Numbered from the stretch's first letter, positions 43,501 through 55,125 are shown. The stretch is 64,000 bases of DNA from Rhodococcus sp. SGAir0479 (GCF_005484805.1 NZ_CP039432.1:3286001-3350000), one strand, 5' to 3'. Notes: generated from the letters alone by a model not told the origin. A program made the numbers and translations.

Positions 43501-44612
43501 GGCGCGACCTCCCGGAACCGGGCGGCGATCGTCTCGGGTGTCGTGTCGCTGATCCACGCGCCCATCCCGGACTCGGAGCCCGCGAGGTACTTCATCCGGT
43601 GCGGCGCGCGCATCAGCGAGAACACCTCCAGATACAACCGTCCCAGCTCGCGGCCGGCCCCGACCGGCGCCTGGTGCCAGCCCGCGACGTACGGCAGCTT
43701 CGCGACGCCGTCGAAGAAGCGATCCAACCGTCCGAGCACGTCCAGGTACAGGTGCGACAGTTCGTCCAGTTCGGCGGCGTCGAGTTCGGTGAGGTCGGCG
43801 AGGTCGCGGTGCGGGGCCACGTGCAGCTCGACGGGCCACCGCGCCGCCGCGGGCACGTACGCGGTCCAGTGCTCGCCCGCGACGACGACGCGGGTGCCGG
43901 CCCGGCGTTCGGCGCCCAGGACGTCGCGCAGAAGCGAACGGCCCGTGCGCTTTCGGTGCCGATCCGCCTGCCGCAACAGCGCGGCGGTGCGCGGCGGGAG
44001 CGTCGGGTAGGCGTAGATCTGGCCGTGCGGGTGCGACAACGTCACCCCGATCTCCTCGCCGCGGTTCTCGAAGCAGTACACCTGCACAACCGACGGCAAC
44101 GCCGACAACTCCTGCGTACGATCCCGGAACGCCTCGAGCACGGTCCGCACCCGGGAGACGGGCAGCTGCGCGAAACCGCGGTCGTGATCGCTGGTGAAGC
44201 ACACCACCTCGCAGCGGCCGTCGGCGGACCGCTGCGGCCGGAGTTCTTCGCCGTCAACGATTCCCGGAACGTCCGCCGGGACCGATCCCAGGGACGGGAA
44301 GCGGTTCTCGAACACGGCGACGTCGTAGTCGTCGGCCGGGATCTCGGTCGCGGGGCGCCCCGGCCGCGTGGGGCACAGCGGGCACTCGTCGGTCGAGGGC
44401 AGGAAGGTGCGGTTCATCCGGTGCGCGGCGAGCGTCACCCACTCCCCCGTCAGGACGTCGTAACGCATGGTCGACGCGGCCCGGACCGGCACGAGGCCCC
44501 GGCCGTCGTGCAGCTCGCGGGTCGCTCTCCCGCTCACGAACGGTTCGGTGTCGTCGAAGTAGATCAGCTCGCGCCCATCGGACAGGCGTGCCCGTGTCTT
44601 CCGGATCGGCAT
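43497..44612 (-). CDS. galT: Galactose-1-phosphate uridylyltransferase
   Basis: The 371-residue HIT-superfamily enzyme exchanges UMP between UDP-glucose and galactose-1-phosphate. The nucleophile is in HPHGQ (His196 of His194-Pro-His-Gly-Gln198). The zinc cysteines are in DECPLC (Cys77 and Cys80), and FENRFPSLGS and WHQAPVG are conserved. ATG 44612 begins the gene, which is divergent from a secreted-protein gene 154 bp away. It heads a galT-galK unit. Confidence 0.95.
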   Translation of the reverse strand: MPIRKTRARLSDGRELIYFDDTEPFVSGRATRELHDGRGLVPVRAASTMRYDVLTGEWVTLAAHRMNRTFLPSTDECPLCPTRPGRPATEIPADDYDVAVFENRFPSLGSVPADVPGIVDGEELRPQRSADGRCEVVCFTSDHDRGFAQLPVSRVRTVLEAFRDRTQELSALPSVVQVYCFENRGEEIGVTLSHPHGQIYAYPTLPPRTAALLRQADRHRKRTGRSLLRDVLGAERRAGTRVVVAGEHWTAYVPAAARWPVELHVAPHRDLADLTELDAAELDELSHLYLDVLGRLDRFFDGVAKLPYVAGWHQAPVGAGRELGRLYLEVFSLMRAPHRMKYLAGSESGMGAWISDTTPETIAARFREVAP

Positions 44613-44766
44613 CGGACCACGATAGGCGACTCGGACGGTCCACCGCCGCCCGTCCGGTTTGGCGTGGATGCGTGTTCTGTGTGAACATGCTGGCGGCCGT
44701 TTCGCCGTGACGGGGAGTCACGGACGGCCGGGGGAACGAAACACATACGAACAACGGGGGATTCAC

Positions 44767-45282
44767 ATGAAGCTTCGTAGCTTTGCCGTGCGCGCGTTCG
44801 GTGCCGCGGCCGTCGCGACCGCTGCCGTCACGGGGTTTGCCACCACCGCGAGCGCCGCGCCCGCACCCGGGATCACCACTTCCCCGTTCGGCCCGATCAT
44901 GCCGACGCTCGGGCAGAACGACTTCTGCAACGGGATCATCGACACCGCGGTCGAAACCGACCCGGCGCGACCGGGCGTGGCGACCGTCGCGCTGACGCCG
45001 CGCGGCATGCACGGCATCGGACCCGGTTGGGCGGCGAACCCGACGTGCAGGGTGAAGGTCACTCTCCGGTGGAACCTCGACGCGTTCGGCCTGCCGACCG
45101 GTCAGGTCAAGGAGATCGACCTCCTGGCCGGCGAGGCGCCCGGCCAGACCGTCCGCACCGACATCCACACCGGCTCCGGACCGGCCGCCGCCACCATCGG
45201 GGCGACGTGGTTCAGCCCGTGGTTCAACGAGCTGCGCCCGCAGATCTCGTGGCCCGTGCAGACCTACTTCCTCGTCCCCTGA
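44767..45282 (+). CDS. Small secreted protein, unknown function
   Basis: The 171-residue product has a Sec signal peptide (about residues 1-31, basic start then AAAVATAAVTGFATTASA before APAPG). The mature part contains two cysteines, NDFCNGI and NPTCRVKV, likely to form a disulfide, and a beta-rich sequence ending in an aromatic QTYFLVP. It resembles small secreted proteins of Rhodococcus and Nocardia with no assigned function. The start has a long leader of about 100 bp. The family A hairpin follows. Confidence 0.8.
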   Translation: MKLRSFAVRAFGAAAVATAAVTGFATTASAAPAPGITTSPFGPIMPTLGQNDFCNGIIDTAVETDPARPGVATVALTPRGMHGIGPGWAANPTCRVKVTLRWNLDAFGLPTGQVKEIDLLAGEAPGQTVRTDIHTGSGPAAATIGATWFSPWFNELRPQISWPVQTYFLVP

Positions 45283-45296
45283 CCGGACACCACAAC

Positions 45297-45347
45297 AGCT
45301 GAAGGGACCGTTCATACGCTCGCAGCGCATGAACGGTCCCTTCAGCT
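45297..45347. terminator. Long intergenic hairpin, palindrome family A, copy 2
   Basis: AGCTGAAGGGACCGTTCAT (45297-45315) pairs with ATGAACGGTCCCTTCAGCT (45329-45347), a perfect 19-bp stem with CGCT/AGCG in the apex. It differs from the copy at 3502 at three arm positions, each change compensated in the other arm. It lies between the convergent secreted-protein and pyrE genes. Confidence 0.8.
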
Positions 45348-45368
45348 GAAAGCCGGGTAGAACCCCGC

Positions 45369-45902
45369 TCAGCTCAGGCCGAGGTCCTCGAGCCCCAGGA
45401 GCGAGCGGTACTCGAGCCCCTCGGCGGCGATGACGGCGTCGGCACCGGTGGCGCGGTCGACGACGGTGGCGACACCGACGACGACGGCTCCGGCGTCCCG
45501 CAGCGCCTTGACGGCGGTGAGCGGCGAGTTGCCGGTGGTGGTGGTGTCCTCGACGACCAGCACACGCTTGCCGACCACGTCGGGGCCCTCGATCTGGCGC
45601 TGCATGCCGTGCGCCTTGGCGGCCTTGCGGACGACGAACGCGTCGATGGGGCGCCCCTCGGCGTGCATCACGGCCATGGCCACCGGGTCGGCGCCCATCG
45701 TGAGACCGCCGACGGCGTCGAAGTCCCAGTCGGCGACCTTCTCGCGCAGCAGCTTGCCGATCAGCGGTCCGGCCCGATGGTGCAGCGTCGCGCGGCGCAG
45801 GTCCACGTAGTAGTCGGCTTCCTTGCCCGAGGACAAGGTCACCTTTCCGTGCACCACCGCCAGCTCGCGCACCAGCGCCGCGAGCTCGTCGCGATCCGTC
45901 AT
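45369..45902 (-). CDS. pyrE: Orotate phosphoribosyltransferase
   Basis: The 177-residue enzyme makes OMP from orotate and PRPP. The PRPP loop VLVVEDTTTTGNS is at residues 114-126, LSSGKEADYYVDLRRA is the orotate/phosphate segment, and RKAAKAHGMQRQIEG is the flexible loop with the catalytic lysine. ATG 45902 has GGGAG at suitable distance; the in-frame ATG at 45917 is possible but lacks one. The position next to clpB-side genes matches Rv0382c. Confidence 0.95.
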   Translation of the reverse strand: MTDRDELAALVRELAVVHGKVTLSSGKEADYYVDLRRATLHHRAGPLIGKLLREKVADWDFDAVGGLTMGADPVAMAVMHAEGRPIDAFVVRKAAKAHGMQRQIEGPDVVGKRVLVVEDTTTTGNSPLTAVKALRDAGAVVVGVATVVDRATGADAVIAAEGLEYRSLLGLEDLGLS

Positions 45903-45985
45903 CGGCCGCTCTCCCATCACCCAGTCAGACAACTATCCGTCCCGACGAGCCTAGCGAGCTGGCCTGCTCACAGCGTCCGCGACCC

Positions 45986-46567
45986 TCACGCCGCCGCGGC
46001 CACCACGCCGTCGCCCGGCTCGGACGTGTGCACCTCGAGGATCGTCGCCTCGAACGCCTGCGCCTCCGCGATCCCGGCGCGGGCGGCCAGGACGCGAGTG
46101 GGGAACGCGGTCAGCGCGCTATTGAGACGCCGGGCCTGGTCGTTGTAGACGCGGACGGCGCCCGCGAGCCGCGTCTCGATGTGCTCGAGTTCGTGGGCCG
46201 GCCGGACGAACGCCCAGTCGTGCGCGAGCTGCGGATAGCGGCGGCCGGACTGCAGCACCGCCTGCAGCGCGGCGGACAGTGCCTTCTCGGCGCCGGCCTG
46301 ACGCCGCAGGTCGAGCTCCTCCTCGCGGATCCGCATGGCGAGCGTCCGCGCACCGGTCACCGGCGCGACCAGGTCGCTGCCGACGGTCTCGGCGGCGGCG
46401 AGCACCAGCGCCGGCACGTACTGGTAACGGCGATCGAGCTCCGCGTGCACGAGCCGCAGCGCGGTCGCGAGACTCGACACCTGCTGGTGCAGTCTGCGGT
46501 GACATACCGCCAACCAGACCACACCAGTCACAACAAGAACAACAACAACTCCCGACACAACAACCAC
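45986..46567 (-). CDS. LemA-family membrane protein
   Basis: The 193-residue protein has one N-terminal helix made almost only of valines (VVLVVTGVVWLAVC), then helices with LDRRYQYVPALVLAA, the LemA signature LDxRxxxxPxLV, and a coiled-coil-like tail. LemA proteins form a helical bundle outside or inside the membrane; their role is unclear. The valine run makes the DNA look like AAC repeats on the plus strand. GTG 46567 is used, with TACATT about 8 nt upstream. Confidence 0.72.
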   Translation of the reverse strand: MVVVSGVVVVLVVTGVVWLAVCHRRLHQQVSSLATALRLVHAELDRRYQYVPALVLAAAETVGSDLVAPVTGARTLAMRIREEELDLRRQAGAEKALSAALQAVLQSGRRYPQLAHDWAFVRPAHELEHIETRLAGAVRVYNDQARRLNSALTAFPTRVLAARAGIAEAQAFEATILEVHTSEPGDGVVAAAA

Positions 46568-46635
46568 AGCTGCGGAATGTACCCAGCCGCGATCGGCGTC
46601 GCGCGCCGAGGACCACGGTGGGGGGCTGCGAGGGC

Positions 46636-47340
46636 CTACTGCGCGGAGCCGGCCTCGTGGAATTCGTCGTGGGGTTCCGGGGCGACCGGGCGGCCCGGAT
46701 CGTGCGCGCCCGGTTCCATGGCCCGCGGCGCGGTGGCCGGGGGCAGCACGCGCAGCATGCCCGACAGCCGGGCGACCGTCTCGATGGCGGCGTCCCAGTC
46801 GCGCCCGGAGCTGCCGATGGGCAGCGAACCGAGGGTCCACTCCCCCTCGCTCCACAACATCTGCAGCTGCGGCGGGACCGACTCGGTGAAGGTCACCATG
46901 CGCTGGTCGCACACGCGGCGGGCGATCTCGAGATCGGTCGCGAACACGACGCGGGGACCGATCGCACCCAGCAGGTTGAGGTCGGTGTCGCGCGGCGGCG
47001 GCGTCGACTTCAGACGCAGGTCGATGTCGACGTCCGAGCCCACACCCCGGTGCACCGCGACGATCGTCGCGGTGTCCTCGAGGTCGAAGAGCACGAACTC
47101 GTCACCGCGCCGCACCCCGCGCACGACGTCGATCGCGCCGAGGTACTCCTGCTTGGACAGGGCGGCACGATGCCACAGCGACGGCAGATGCTCGTCGGAG
47201 CTGTTGTACGTGTACCCCTGCGCCTTCGCCCAGATCTGCCGGACGCGTCCCGTCTGGTCGCGTCGCGTGCGATCGACATAGAGCAGCGCGACAGCACCCG
47301 CGAGCGCTATCACTGCCAATCCGAACCACATAGCCGTCAT
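46636..47340 (-). CDS. Single-pass membrane protein, unknown function
   Basis: The 234-residue product has an N-terminal helix (FGLAVIALAGAVALLYV), a short basic linker (DRTRRDQTG) and a soluble domain with AQGYTYNSSDEHLPSLWHRA and EFVLFDLEDTATIVAVHRG. The tail is proline-rich and acidic. No family is recognised with confidence. It is followed by the LemA gene and preceded by a DUF5666-type protein gene, in a row of envelope genes on one strand between pyrE and clpB, comparable to the Rv0383c position. Confidence 0.75.
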   Translation of the reverse strand: MTAMWFGLAVIALAGAVALLYVDRTRRDQTGRVRQIWAKAQGYTYNSSDEHLPSLWHRAALSKQEYLGAIDVVRGVRRGDEFVLFDLEDTATIVAVHRGVGSDVDIDLRLKSTPPPRDTDLNLLGAIGPRVVFATDLEIARRVCDQRMVTFTESVPPQLQMLWSEGEWTLGSLPIGSSGRDWDAAIETVARLSGMLRVLPPATAPRAMEPGAHDPGRPVAPEPHDEFHEAGSAQ

Positions 47341-47393
47341 CGGGGCTCAGCCTAGCCACTCCCGGGCCCGATCCGGGCATCCGGTGCCGCGAG

Positions 47394-48248
47394 TCAGTTA
47401 CCGAAATCGGGAAGCGTCGTCCCGATGATCAGCTTTGCGGTGACCGTCCCGTTCTCCACCTTGTCGCCCTGCACCAGCACGGACTCGCCCGGCTTCAGGT
47501 CGGCGATGGTGCGTGCGGTGAGCGAGATCAGCGAGGTGTCGGGCGTGGTGCGCACGGTGATCGGCGAGCCGCCGAGGCCGTCGAGGGTCAGCGTGCCGCC
47601 GTCGTTGGCCGTGATGGTGCCCATTGCGGTTCCGGCCTTGCCGATCAGGTCGCCCACGCCCCCCGGCGCGTTGTCCAGCGGCGACGTCGTGTCCGGAGCC
47701 GTGCGACCCGGTGCCGGCGAGTTCGTCGGCGGCAACGGGGCCAGCCGGCTCGGGGTCGGCGCGGACGCGGTCGGGGTGTCCGAATCGTTCCCGTTGAGCG
47801 CGAGCCCGACGATCAGACCCAGCGCCAGCAGCACGACACCGGCGCCGACGGCCACCCACAGACCGACCTTGCGGCCCGGCCCCGGCCCCGGGGCGGCACC
47901 GAAGGCGGGGTCCTGCCCGGTCGGCGGCTGTCCGGGCGGCGGATAGCCACCGGCGTACGTCGGGTACGCCTGCGTCGGGTTCGGTGGGGTCGCCTGCGGA
48001 TCGAAGCGCGGGTCGTACGTCGGGTACGCCTGCGTGGGCGCGGGGGTCTGCCCGCCGTACGCCTGGTACGGGTCGGCGGTGTAGTACTGCTCGGTCGGCT
48101 GGTCCGGGGGCGGGGTCCCCACCGGGCCCAACTGCTGGGTGGGGCCGTCCGACGGGCGGGCCCACTGGACGGTCTCGTCCGACGGCTGCTGCTCGGCAGG
48201 GTCGTACGCGCGCTCCTGCGGGGTGCGCGGGTCGTCGGGGTTCGTCAT
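47394..48248 (-). CDS. Proline-rich membrane protein with DUF5666-like domain
   Basis: The 284-residue protein starts with a long cytosolic tail rich in Pro, Gln and Tyr, including repeats of TQAYPTY. One helix (VGLWVAVGAGVVLLALGLIVG) at about residues 145-165 follows, then a Ser/Pro linker and a beta domain MGTITANDGGTLTLDGLGG ending in KLIIGTTLP. That domain fits DUF5666. The layout matches septal or envelope-associated proteins of mycolate bacteria. The function is unknown. Confidence 0.8.
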   Translation of the reverse strand: MTNPDDPRTPQERAYDPAEQQPSDETVQWARPSDGPTQQLGPVGTPPPDQPTEQYYTADPYQAYGGQTPAPTQAYPTYDPRFDPQATPPNPTQAYPTYAGGYPPPGQPPTGQDPAFGAAPGPGPGRKVGLWVAVGAGVVLLALGLIVGLALNGNDSDTPTASAPTPSRLAPLPPTNSPAPGRTAPDTTSPLDNAPGGVGDLIGKAGTAMGTITANDGGTLTLDGLGGSPITVRTTPDTSLISLTARTIADLKPGESVLVQGDKVENGTVTAKLIIGTTLPDFGN

Positions 48249-48365
48249 GGCGGGCCTGCTCCCATTTCGTCGGACGATGTCGCCGGGATCGCTGCGGCTG
48301 CTACCAGCCGACACCACAGCGTAGAGCGCAACTCTGAGATCCGTCTGAACCTCGCGCCGCCGCCT

Positions 48366-48743
48366 CTACACGCCGCGGAACTTCTCCATCTCGCGCCGTT
48401 CGCGCTTGGTGGGGCGGCCGGCACCGCGATCGCGCCGCGGGATCGACGCGACCAGTTCCGGCGACGGCGGCGGCGGGCTGTTGTCCACCAGGCACTGGGC
48501 CGCCACCGGGGCGCCGACGCGTTTGGCGATGGGACGCACCACCACGACGATCCGGTCGTGACCGGCGACGCGCACCCGCACCTCGTCGCCGGGACCGACC
48601 TGTACCGACGCCTTCGCGGGGGCGCCGTTGACCCGCACGTGCCCGGACCGGCACGCGGCGGCGGACTGCGAGCGGGTCTTGAACAGGCGCACCGCCCACA
48701 TCCAGCTGTCGACGCGAACGCTCGCTGCGGTCGAGGTGGTCAC
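48366..48743 (-). CDS. S4-domain RNA-binding protein (HslR-like)
   Basis: The 125-residue protein is an S4 domain: RVDSWMWAVRLFKTRSQSA and GHVRVNGAPAKASVQVGPGD, with a basic C-terminus RGAGRPTKRERREMEKFRG. HslR-type proteins bind stalled 50S-nascent-chain complexes during heat stress, and other S4 proteins bind structured RNA. GTG 48743 is chosen because it starts just before the S4 fold. The clpB gene, also heat-stress related, lies 4 kb away. Confidence 0.87.
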   Translation of the reverse strand: MTTSTAASVRVDSWMWAVRLFKTRSQSAAACRSGHVRVNGAPAKASVQVGPGDEVRVRVAGHDRIVVVVRPIAKRVGAPVAAQCLVDNSPPPPSPELVASIPRRDRGAGRPTKRERREMEKFRGV

Positions 48744-49009
48744 GCCCGCCAGGGTACCCAGCCGTCGGCACCCCCGATTCGTCCCTCGTGGTGGGAGCCC
48801 CGTCGGCGCGGTCGCCGGGAGCGTCTCCCCTGCAAGACGGTGGTTTCCGGGCCCGCCGAAGGTCCCTGTTCCGCGGAAACGACCCGCTGGGCGGGATGGT
48901 CCGCTGCCCCGGTGGTTCGGCCCGCCATAGCGTGAATTCATCGCAGGAACCGTGAGGTCCGGATCCGCTTCGGGACTCGGTCGACTCACGCTCGTGGAAG
49001 GAACTTCTC

Positions 49010-50635
49010 GTGAACGGACAGGATTCGGCCCCCGACAACACCGCCGCGTACGACGTCGTGGTGGTGGGCGCGGGCATCGCCGGCGTGTACGCGGTGCACC
49101 GGTTCCGCCGGCAGGGCCTGACGGTGCGCGCCTTCGAGGCCGCGTCCGGGGTGGGTGGAGTCTGGTACTGGAACCGTTACCCCGGCGCCCGCTGCGACGT
49201 GGAGTCCGTCGACTACTCGTACTCGTTCTCCCCCGAACTCGAGCAGGAGTGGAACTGGAGCGAGAAGTACGCCACCCAGCCCGAGATCCTCGCCTACATC
49301 AACCACGTCACCGACCGGTTCGATCTGCGCCGCGACATCCAGTTCGACACCCGCGTGACCTCTGCGACCCTCGACGAGGACACGCTGCGCTGGACGGTGC
49401 GCACCGACCGCGGCGACGTCGTCTCGGCCCGCTTCGTCGTCGTGGCCGCCGGGCCGCTGTCGAACGCCAACACCCCCGATTTCGACGGCCTCGACAGCTT
49501 CGCCGGCGATGTCTTCCACACCGCCCGTTGGCCGCACGAGGGCGTCGACTTCACCGGCAAGCGGGTCGGCGTCATCGGCACCGGCTCGTCGGGCATCCAG
49601 TCCATTCCGATCATCGCCGAGCAGGCCGAGAAGCTGTACGTGTTCCAGCGCTCCGCCAACTACAGCGTGCCGGCCGGCAACACCCCGCTCGACGACGCCG
49701 CCCGTGCCGCGCAGAAGGCCGACTACGCCGAGCGGCGCCGGTTGTCGTGGGAGTCGGGCGGCGGTTCCCCGCACCGCGCGCACCCCAAGTCGGCGCTCGA
49801 GGTGTCCGAGGAGGAGCGGCGCGCCGTCTACGAGGAGCGGTGGAAGCTCGGCGGCGTCCTCTACTCCAAGGCGTTCCCCGACCAGCTGAGCGACCCGGCG
49901 GCGAACGACACCGCCCGCCGCTTCTGGGAGGAGAAGGTCCGGGCGGTCATCGACGACCCGGCGGTCGCCGAGCTGCTGATCCCGAAGGATCACGCAATCG
50001 GCGCCAAGCGCATCGTCACCGACAGCGGCTACTACCAGACCTACAACCGCGACAACGTCGAACTCGTCGACCTCAAGGCCGCCCCGATCGTCGGCATGGA
50101 CGCCACCGGCATCAACACCACCGCCGCGCACTACGACCTGGACGCGATCGTCCTCGCCACCGGCTTCGACGCCATGACCGGCTCGCTCGAGAAGCTCGAG
50201 ATCGTCGGACGCGGCGGCCGCACCCTGAAGGACAAGTGGGCGGCCGGGCCGGAGACCTACCTCGGTCTCGGCATCGACGGGTTCCCCAACTTCTTCAACC
50301 TCACCGGCCCGGGCAGCCCGTCCGTGCTGGCGAACATGGTGCTGCACTCCGAACTTCACGTCGACTGGGTCGCCGACGCCATCGCGTACGTCGACGCCCG
50401 CGGCGCCGCCGGCATCGAGGGCACGCCCGAGGCCGTCGCGGACTGGGTGGAGGAATGCCGCACCCGCGCGGAGGCGTCGCTGCTGAACACCGCGAACTCG
50501 TGGTACCTCGGCGCCAACATCCCGGGTCGGCCCCGCGTGTTCATGCCGTTCCTCGGCGGCTTCTCCGCCTACCGCGAGATCATCACCGAGGTGGCCGAAT
50601 CCGGTTACAAGGGGTTCGCGATCATCGAGGGGTGA
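49010..50635 (+). CDS. Baeyer-Villiger-type flavin monooxygenase
   Basis: The 541-residue protein has the FAD motif VVVGAGIAGVYAVHRF, a second Rossmann motif VIGTGSSGIQS, and the BVMO fingerprint FAGDVFHTARWP at about residues 163-174 (FxGxxxHTxxWP). BVMOs insert oxygen next to a ketone using NADPH, as in cyclohexanone and steroid monooxygenases. A GGVWYWNRYPGARCDVES segment is typical. The start GTG 49010 follows a GGAAGGAAC-type site. The gene stands alone and ends in a strong hairpin. The ketone is unknown. Confidence 0.93.
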   Translation: MNGQDSAPDNTAAYDVVVVGAGIAGVYAVHRFRRQGLTVRAFEAASGVGGVWYWNRYPGARCDVESVDYSYSFSPELEQEWNWSEKYATQPEILAYINHVTDRFDLRRDIQFDTRVTSATLDEDTLRWTVRTDRGDVVSARFVVVAAGPLSNANTPDFDGLDSFAGDVFHTARWPHEGVDFTGKRVGVIGTGSSGIQSIPIIAEQAEKLYVFQRSANYSVPAGNTPLDDAARAAQKADYAERRRLSWESGGGSPHRAHPKSALEVSEEERRAVYEERWKLGGVLYSKAFPDQLSDPAANDTARRFWEEKVRAVIDDPAVAELLIPKDHAIGAKRIVTDSGYYQTYNRDNVELVDLKAAPIVGMDATGINTTAAHYDLDAIVLATGFDAMTGSLEKLEIVGRGGRTLKDKWAAGPETYLGLGIDGFPNFFNLTGPGSPSVLANMVLHSELHVDWVADAIAYVDARGAAGIEGTPEAVADWVEECRTRAEASLLNTANSWYLGANIPGRPRVFMPFLGGFSAYREIITEVAESGYKGFAIIEG

Positions 50636-50642
50636 GAGCGTC

Positions 50643-50689
50643 GACGGCCGTGGCCGGGCACCCTACGGGGGTGCCGGGCCGCGGCCGTC
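50643..50689. terminator. 21-bp terminator hairpin after the BVMO gene
   Basis: The arms at 50643-50663 and 50669-50689 pair at 19 of 21 positions around a TACGG loop; the left arm begins GACGGCCGTGGCC. It separates two convergent genes 58 bp apart. Confidence 0.75.
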
Positions 50690-50693
50690 CGCG

Positions 50694-51089
50694 TCACTGG
50701 GCGAGATTGAGTTCCACCGCCGCGCGAACGAGGTCCGTGAACGCGGCGTCGTCGACGGGGTCGTTCTCGTGGAAGTCGATGGCGCGCCGCGTGTTCCCCT
50801 CGAGACTCGAGTTGAACAACCCCGACGGGTCGTCCAGCGACGCACCCCTGGCGAACGTCACCTTCACGATCTGCTTGTACGTCTCTCCCGTGCAGACCAT
50901 TCCGGCGTGCGTCCACGTGGGGACCCCGCGCCACTTCCATTCCTCGACGATGTCCGGGTCGGCCCGCTTGACCAGCTCCCGGATCCGGGCCAGCTTCTCA
51001 CCGCGCCAGTCGCCCAGCTCGTCGATGCGCCGGTCGATCAGGGCGGACGGCGCGAGCCCGCCGTCACCGCCCGCTTTGTCGTTCGCCAT
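50694..51089 (-). CDS. DUF1801 family protein
   Basis: The 131-residue protein has the YdhG/DUF1801 pattern: a helix with LARIRELVKRADPDIVEEWKW, then VCTGETYKQIVKVTFARG and a short C-terminal helix. Such small proteins resemble frataxin-like folds, but their role is not settled. ATG 51089 is used since the longer frame lacks homology. It lies 102 bp downstream of a 47-residue membrane peptide gene. Confidence 0.82.
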   Translation of the reverse strand: MANDKAGGDGGLAPSALIDRRIDELGDWRGEKLARIRELVKRADPDIVEEWKWRGVPTWTHAGMVCTGETYKQIVKVTFARGASLDDPSGLFNSSLEGNTRRAIDFHENDPVDDAAFTDLVRAAVELNLAQ

Positions 51090-51191
51090 GACGTCGATCG
51101 CCCTTCTCCCGCTCGCCGGAAACACCCCGTCGCACCCGAGTATCGGTGACCGGGTCGACGAGCGCACCACGAACGCGCCAACCGTACTGCG

Positions 51192-51335
51192 TCAGAAGGG
51201 ATGTCCCAGGATGACGCCGATCAGCTGCAGCGGCATCGTGAGGAACATCGAACCCACGTAGAGCGGGTAGCGAATCGGATCGCCCGCGAGGTACCCCTCC
51301 GCGAGCCAGGACATCAGATCTGTGGCCGAACCCAT
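51192..51335 (-). CDS. 47-residue single-helix membrane protein
   Basis: The open frame codes for 47 residues with an amphipathic start (ATDLMSWLAEGYLAGDP), an aromatic turn and one membrane helix (VGSMFLTMPLQLIGVILG) near the C-terminus. A well-placed ribosome-binding site (GGAGGGTGGAGCG before ATG) supports translation. I know no family. It stands divergent from the lipase gene and upstream of DUF1801. Confidence 0.55.
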   Translation of the reverse strand: MGSATDLMSWLAEGYLAGDPIRYPLYVGSMFLTMPLQLIGVILGHPF

Positions 51336-51479
51336 CGCTCCACCCTCCGCCGTGGTCGTGTGCACCCGTTGTGTCGGTTCCCCGGACCCGAATGTTTCAA
51401 CGTCGATTCCGCGCGGGAGCCGGTGCCGACCGTGCTACGTTCCCCGCACGTTCGACACCGCACATCAGGGGGTACACAC

Positions 51480-52424
51480 GTGCGAAAGTTGCTCGCGGGA
51501 CTCGCATTGGCGGCGGCTGCCACGCTCGGGGCCGGCGCCACCGCCGCGGCCGCTCCCACGCCGCCGCTGCCGGTACCGGACGGGTTCTTCTCCGGCATCG
51601 CACCGGAATTGACGAATCCGGCCGGATCGCTGCCGGGCTCCAACGACTTCGGGTGCCGGCCGACGGCCGAGCATCCCGAACCGGTGATCCTGGTACACGG
51701 CACCGCCGGTGGGCAGCAGACCAATTGGGGCAAGTACGCACCGCTGCTCGCGAACGAGGGGTACTGCGTGTTCGCGCTGACGTACGGCGGTGTTCCCGGG
51801 GCGCCGTGGCCCGTGAGCGCGATCGGCGGGGTGCTGCCCATCGAGCAGAGTGCACGACAGTTCGGTGACTTCGTCGACCGCGTGCTCGCGGCGACGGGCG
51901 CGTCGAAGGTGAACGTCGTCGGGCATTCGCAGGGCACGCTGATGCCGAGCTACTACGTCAAGTTCCTGGGCGGCGCCGACAAGGTCGACAAGTACGTGTC
52001 GTTGGCGCCGCTGTGGAAGGGCATCGACACCCTCGGCGCCGCGGGGCTGCAGCAGCTCGCCCGGCAGGCCGGACTGGACCAGGCGCAGGCACGGACGGCG
52101 GCGCAGGTGTGCGGGTCGTGCTTCCAGATGATCGCCGGCAGCGACTTCATGCACGCCATGAACGAGGGCGGGCCGTACGTCCCGCAGGTGACGTACACGA
52201 ACATCATGACCCGCTACGACGAGGCGGTCGTGCCGTACACGTCGGGGTTCGTGGAGGCACCGAACGCCACCAACATCGTGGTGCAGGACGGCTGTTCGCT
52301 GGACTACGCGGAGCACGCGGGCATCGCCGCCGACCCCATCGCCGCCACGTATGTGCTCAACGCGCTCGACCCCGCGCATCCGCGGCCGGTCCCGTGCTTC
52401 TTCGTGCCCCCGTTCACCGGCTGA
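51480..52424 (+). CDS. Secreted class 2 lipase/esterase
   Basis: The 314-residue product has a Sec signal peptide (LLAGLALAAAATLGAGATAA, cleavage near AAA-PTPP). Its lipase core contains VILVHGTAGG (oxyanion) and the nucleophile Ser150 in VGHSQG. Two cysteine pairs are probable (FGCRPT/EGYCVF and VCGSCFQ), and the catalytic histidine is likely in YAEHAGI. It matches actinobacterial triacylglycerol lipases acting outside the cell on long-chain esters. GTG 51480 starts directly at the basic signal region. Confidence 0.9.
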   Translation: MRKLLAGLALAAAATLGAGATAAAAPTPPLPVPDGFFSGIAPELTNPAGSLPGSNDFGCRPTAEHPEPVILVHGTAGGQQTNWGKYAPLLANEGYCVFALTYGGVPGAPWPVSAIGGVLPIEQSARQFGDFVDRVLAATGASKVNVVGHSQGTLMPSYYVKFLGGADKVDKYVSLAPLWKGIDTLGAAGLQQLARQAGLDQAQARTAAQVCGSCFQMIAGSDFMHAMNEGGPYVPQVTYTNIMTRYDEAVVPYTSGFVEAPNATNIVVQDGCSLDYAEHAGIAADPIAATYVLNALDPAHPRPVPCFFVPPFTG

Positions 52425-52438
52425 GGCCACCTGCGGTC

Positions 52439-52480
52439 CGTGCGCCTGTTCGGTAGCGGGTACTACCGCACAGGCGCACG
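52439..52480. terminator. Intergenic hairpin, palindrome family B, copy 2
   Basis: CGTGCGCCTGTTCGGTAG (52439-52456) pairs with CTACCGCACAGGCGCACG (52463-52480) at 17 of 18 positions, with the loop CGGGTA. It resembles the hairpin at 8884. It lies between the convergent lipase and clpB genes. Confidence 0.75.
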
Positions 52481-52495
52481 GGCGCGCAGCGGAAA

Positions 52496-55048
<2,553 letters not shown>

Positions 55049-55125
55049 TGGTCACCTTCCTTGCGACGAACGAACAAGATCATTGTGCCGGTGCGAGGGG
55101 TCTCGACCGGTCTGTCGTCCTCCTC

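Noticed and set aside
46526-46575. AAC-rich repeat that looks like a microsatellite
   Set aside because: On the minus strand it encodes the valine-rich membrane helix of the LemA protein, so codon choice explains it.
48740-48928. 62-residue minus-strand frame upstream of the S4 gene
   Set aside because: Arginine/glycine-rich composition, no ribosome-binding site and no recognisable pattern.
51201-51479. N-terminal extension of the lipase frame
   Set aside because: The GTG at 51480 begins a normal signal peptide; the extension has no homology and overlaps the 47-residue gene on the other strand.
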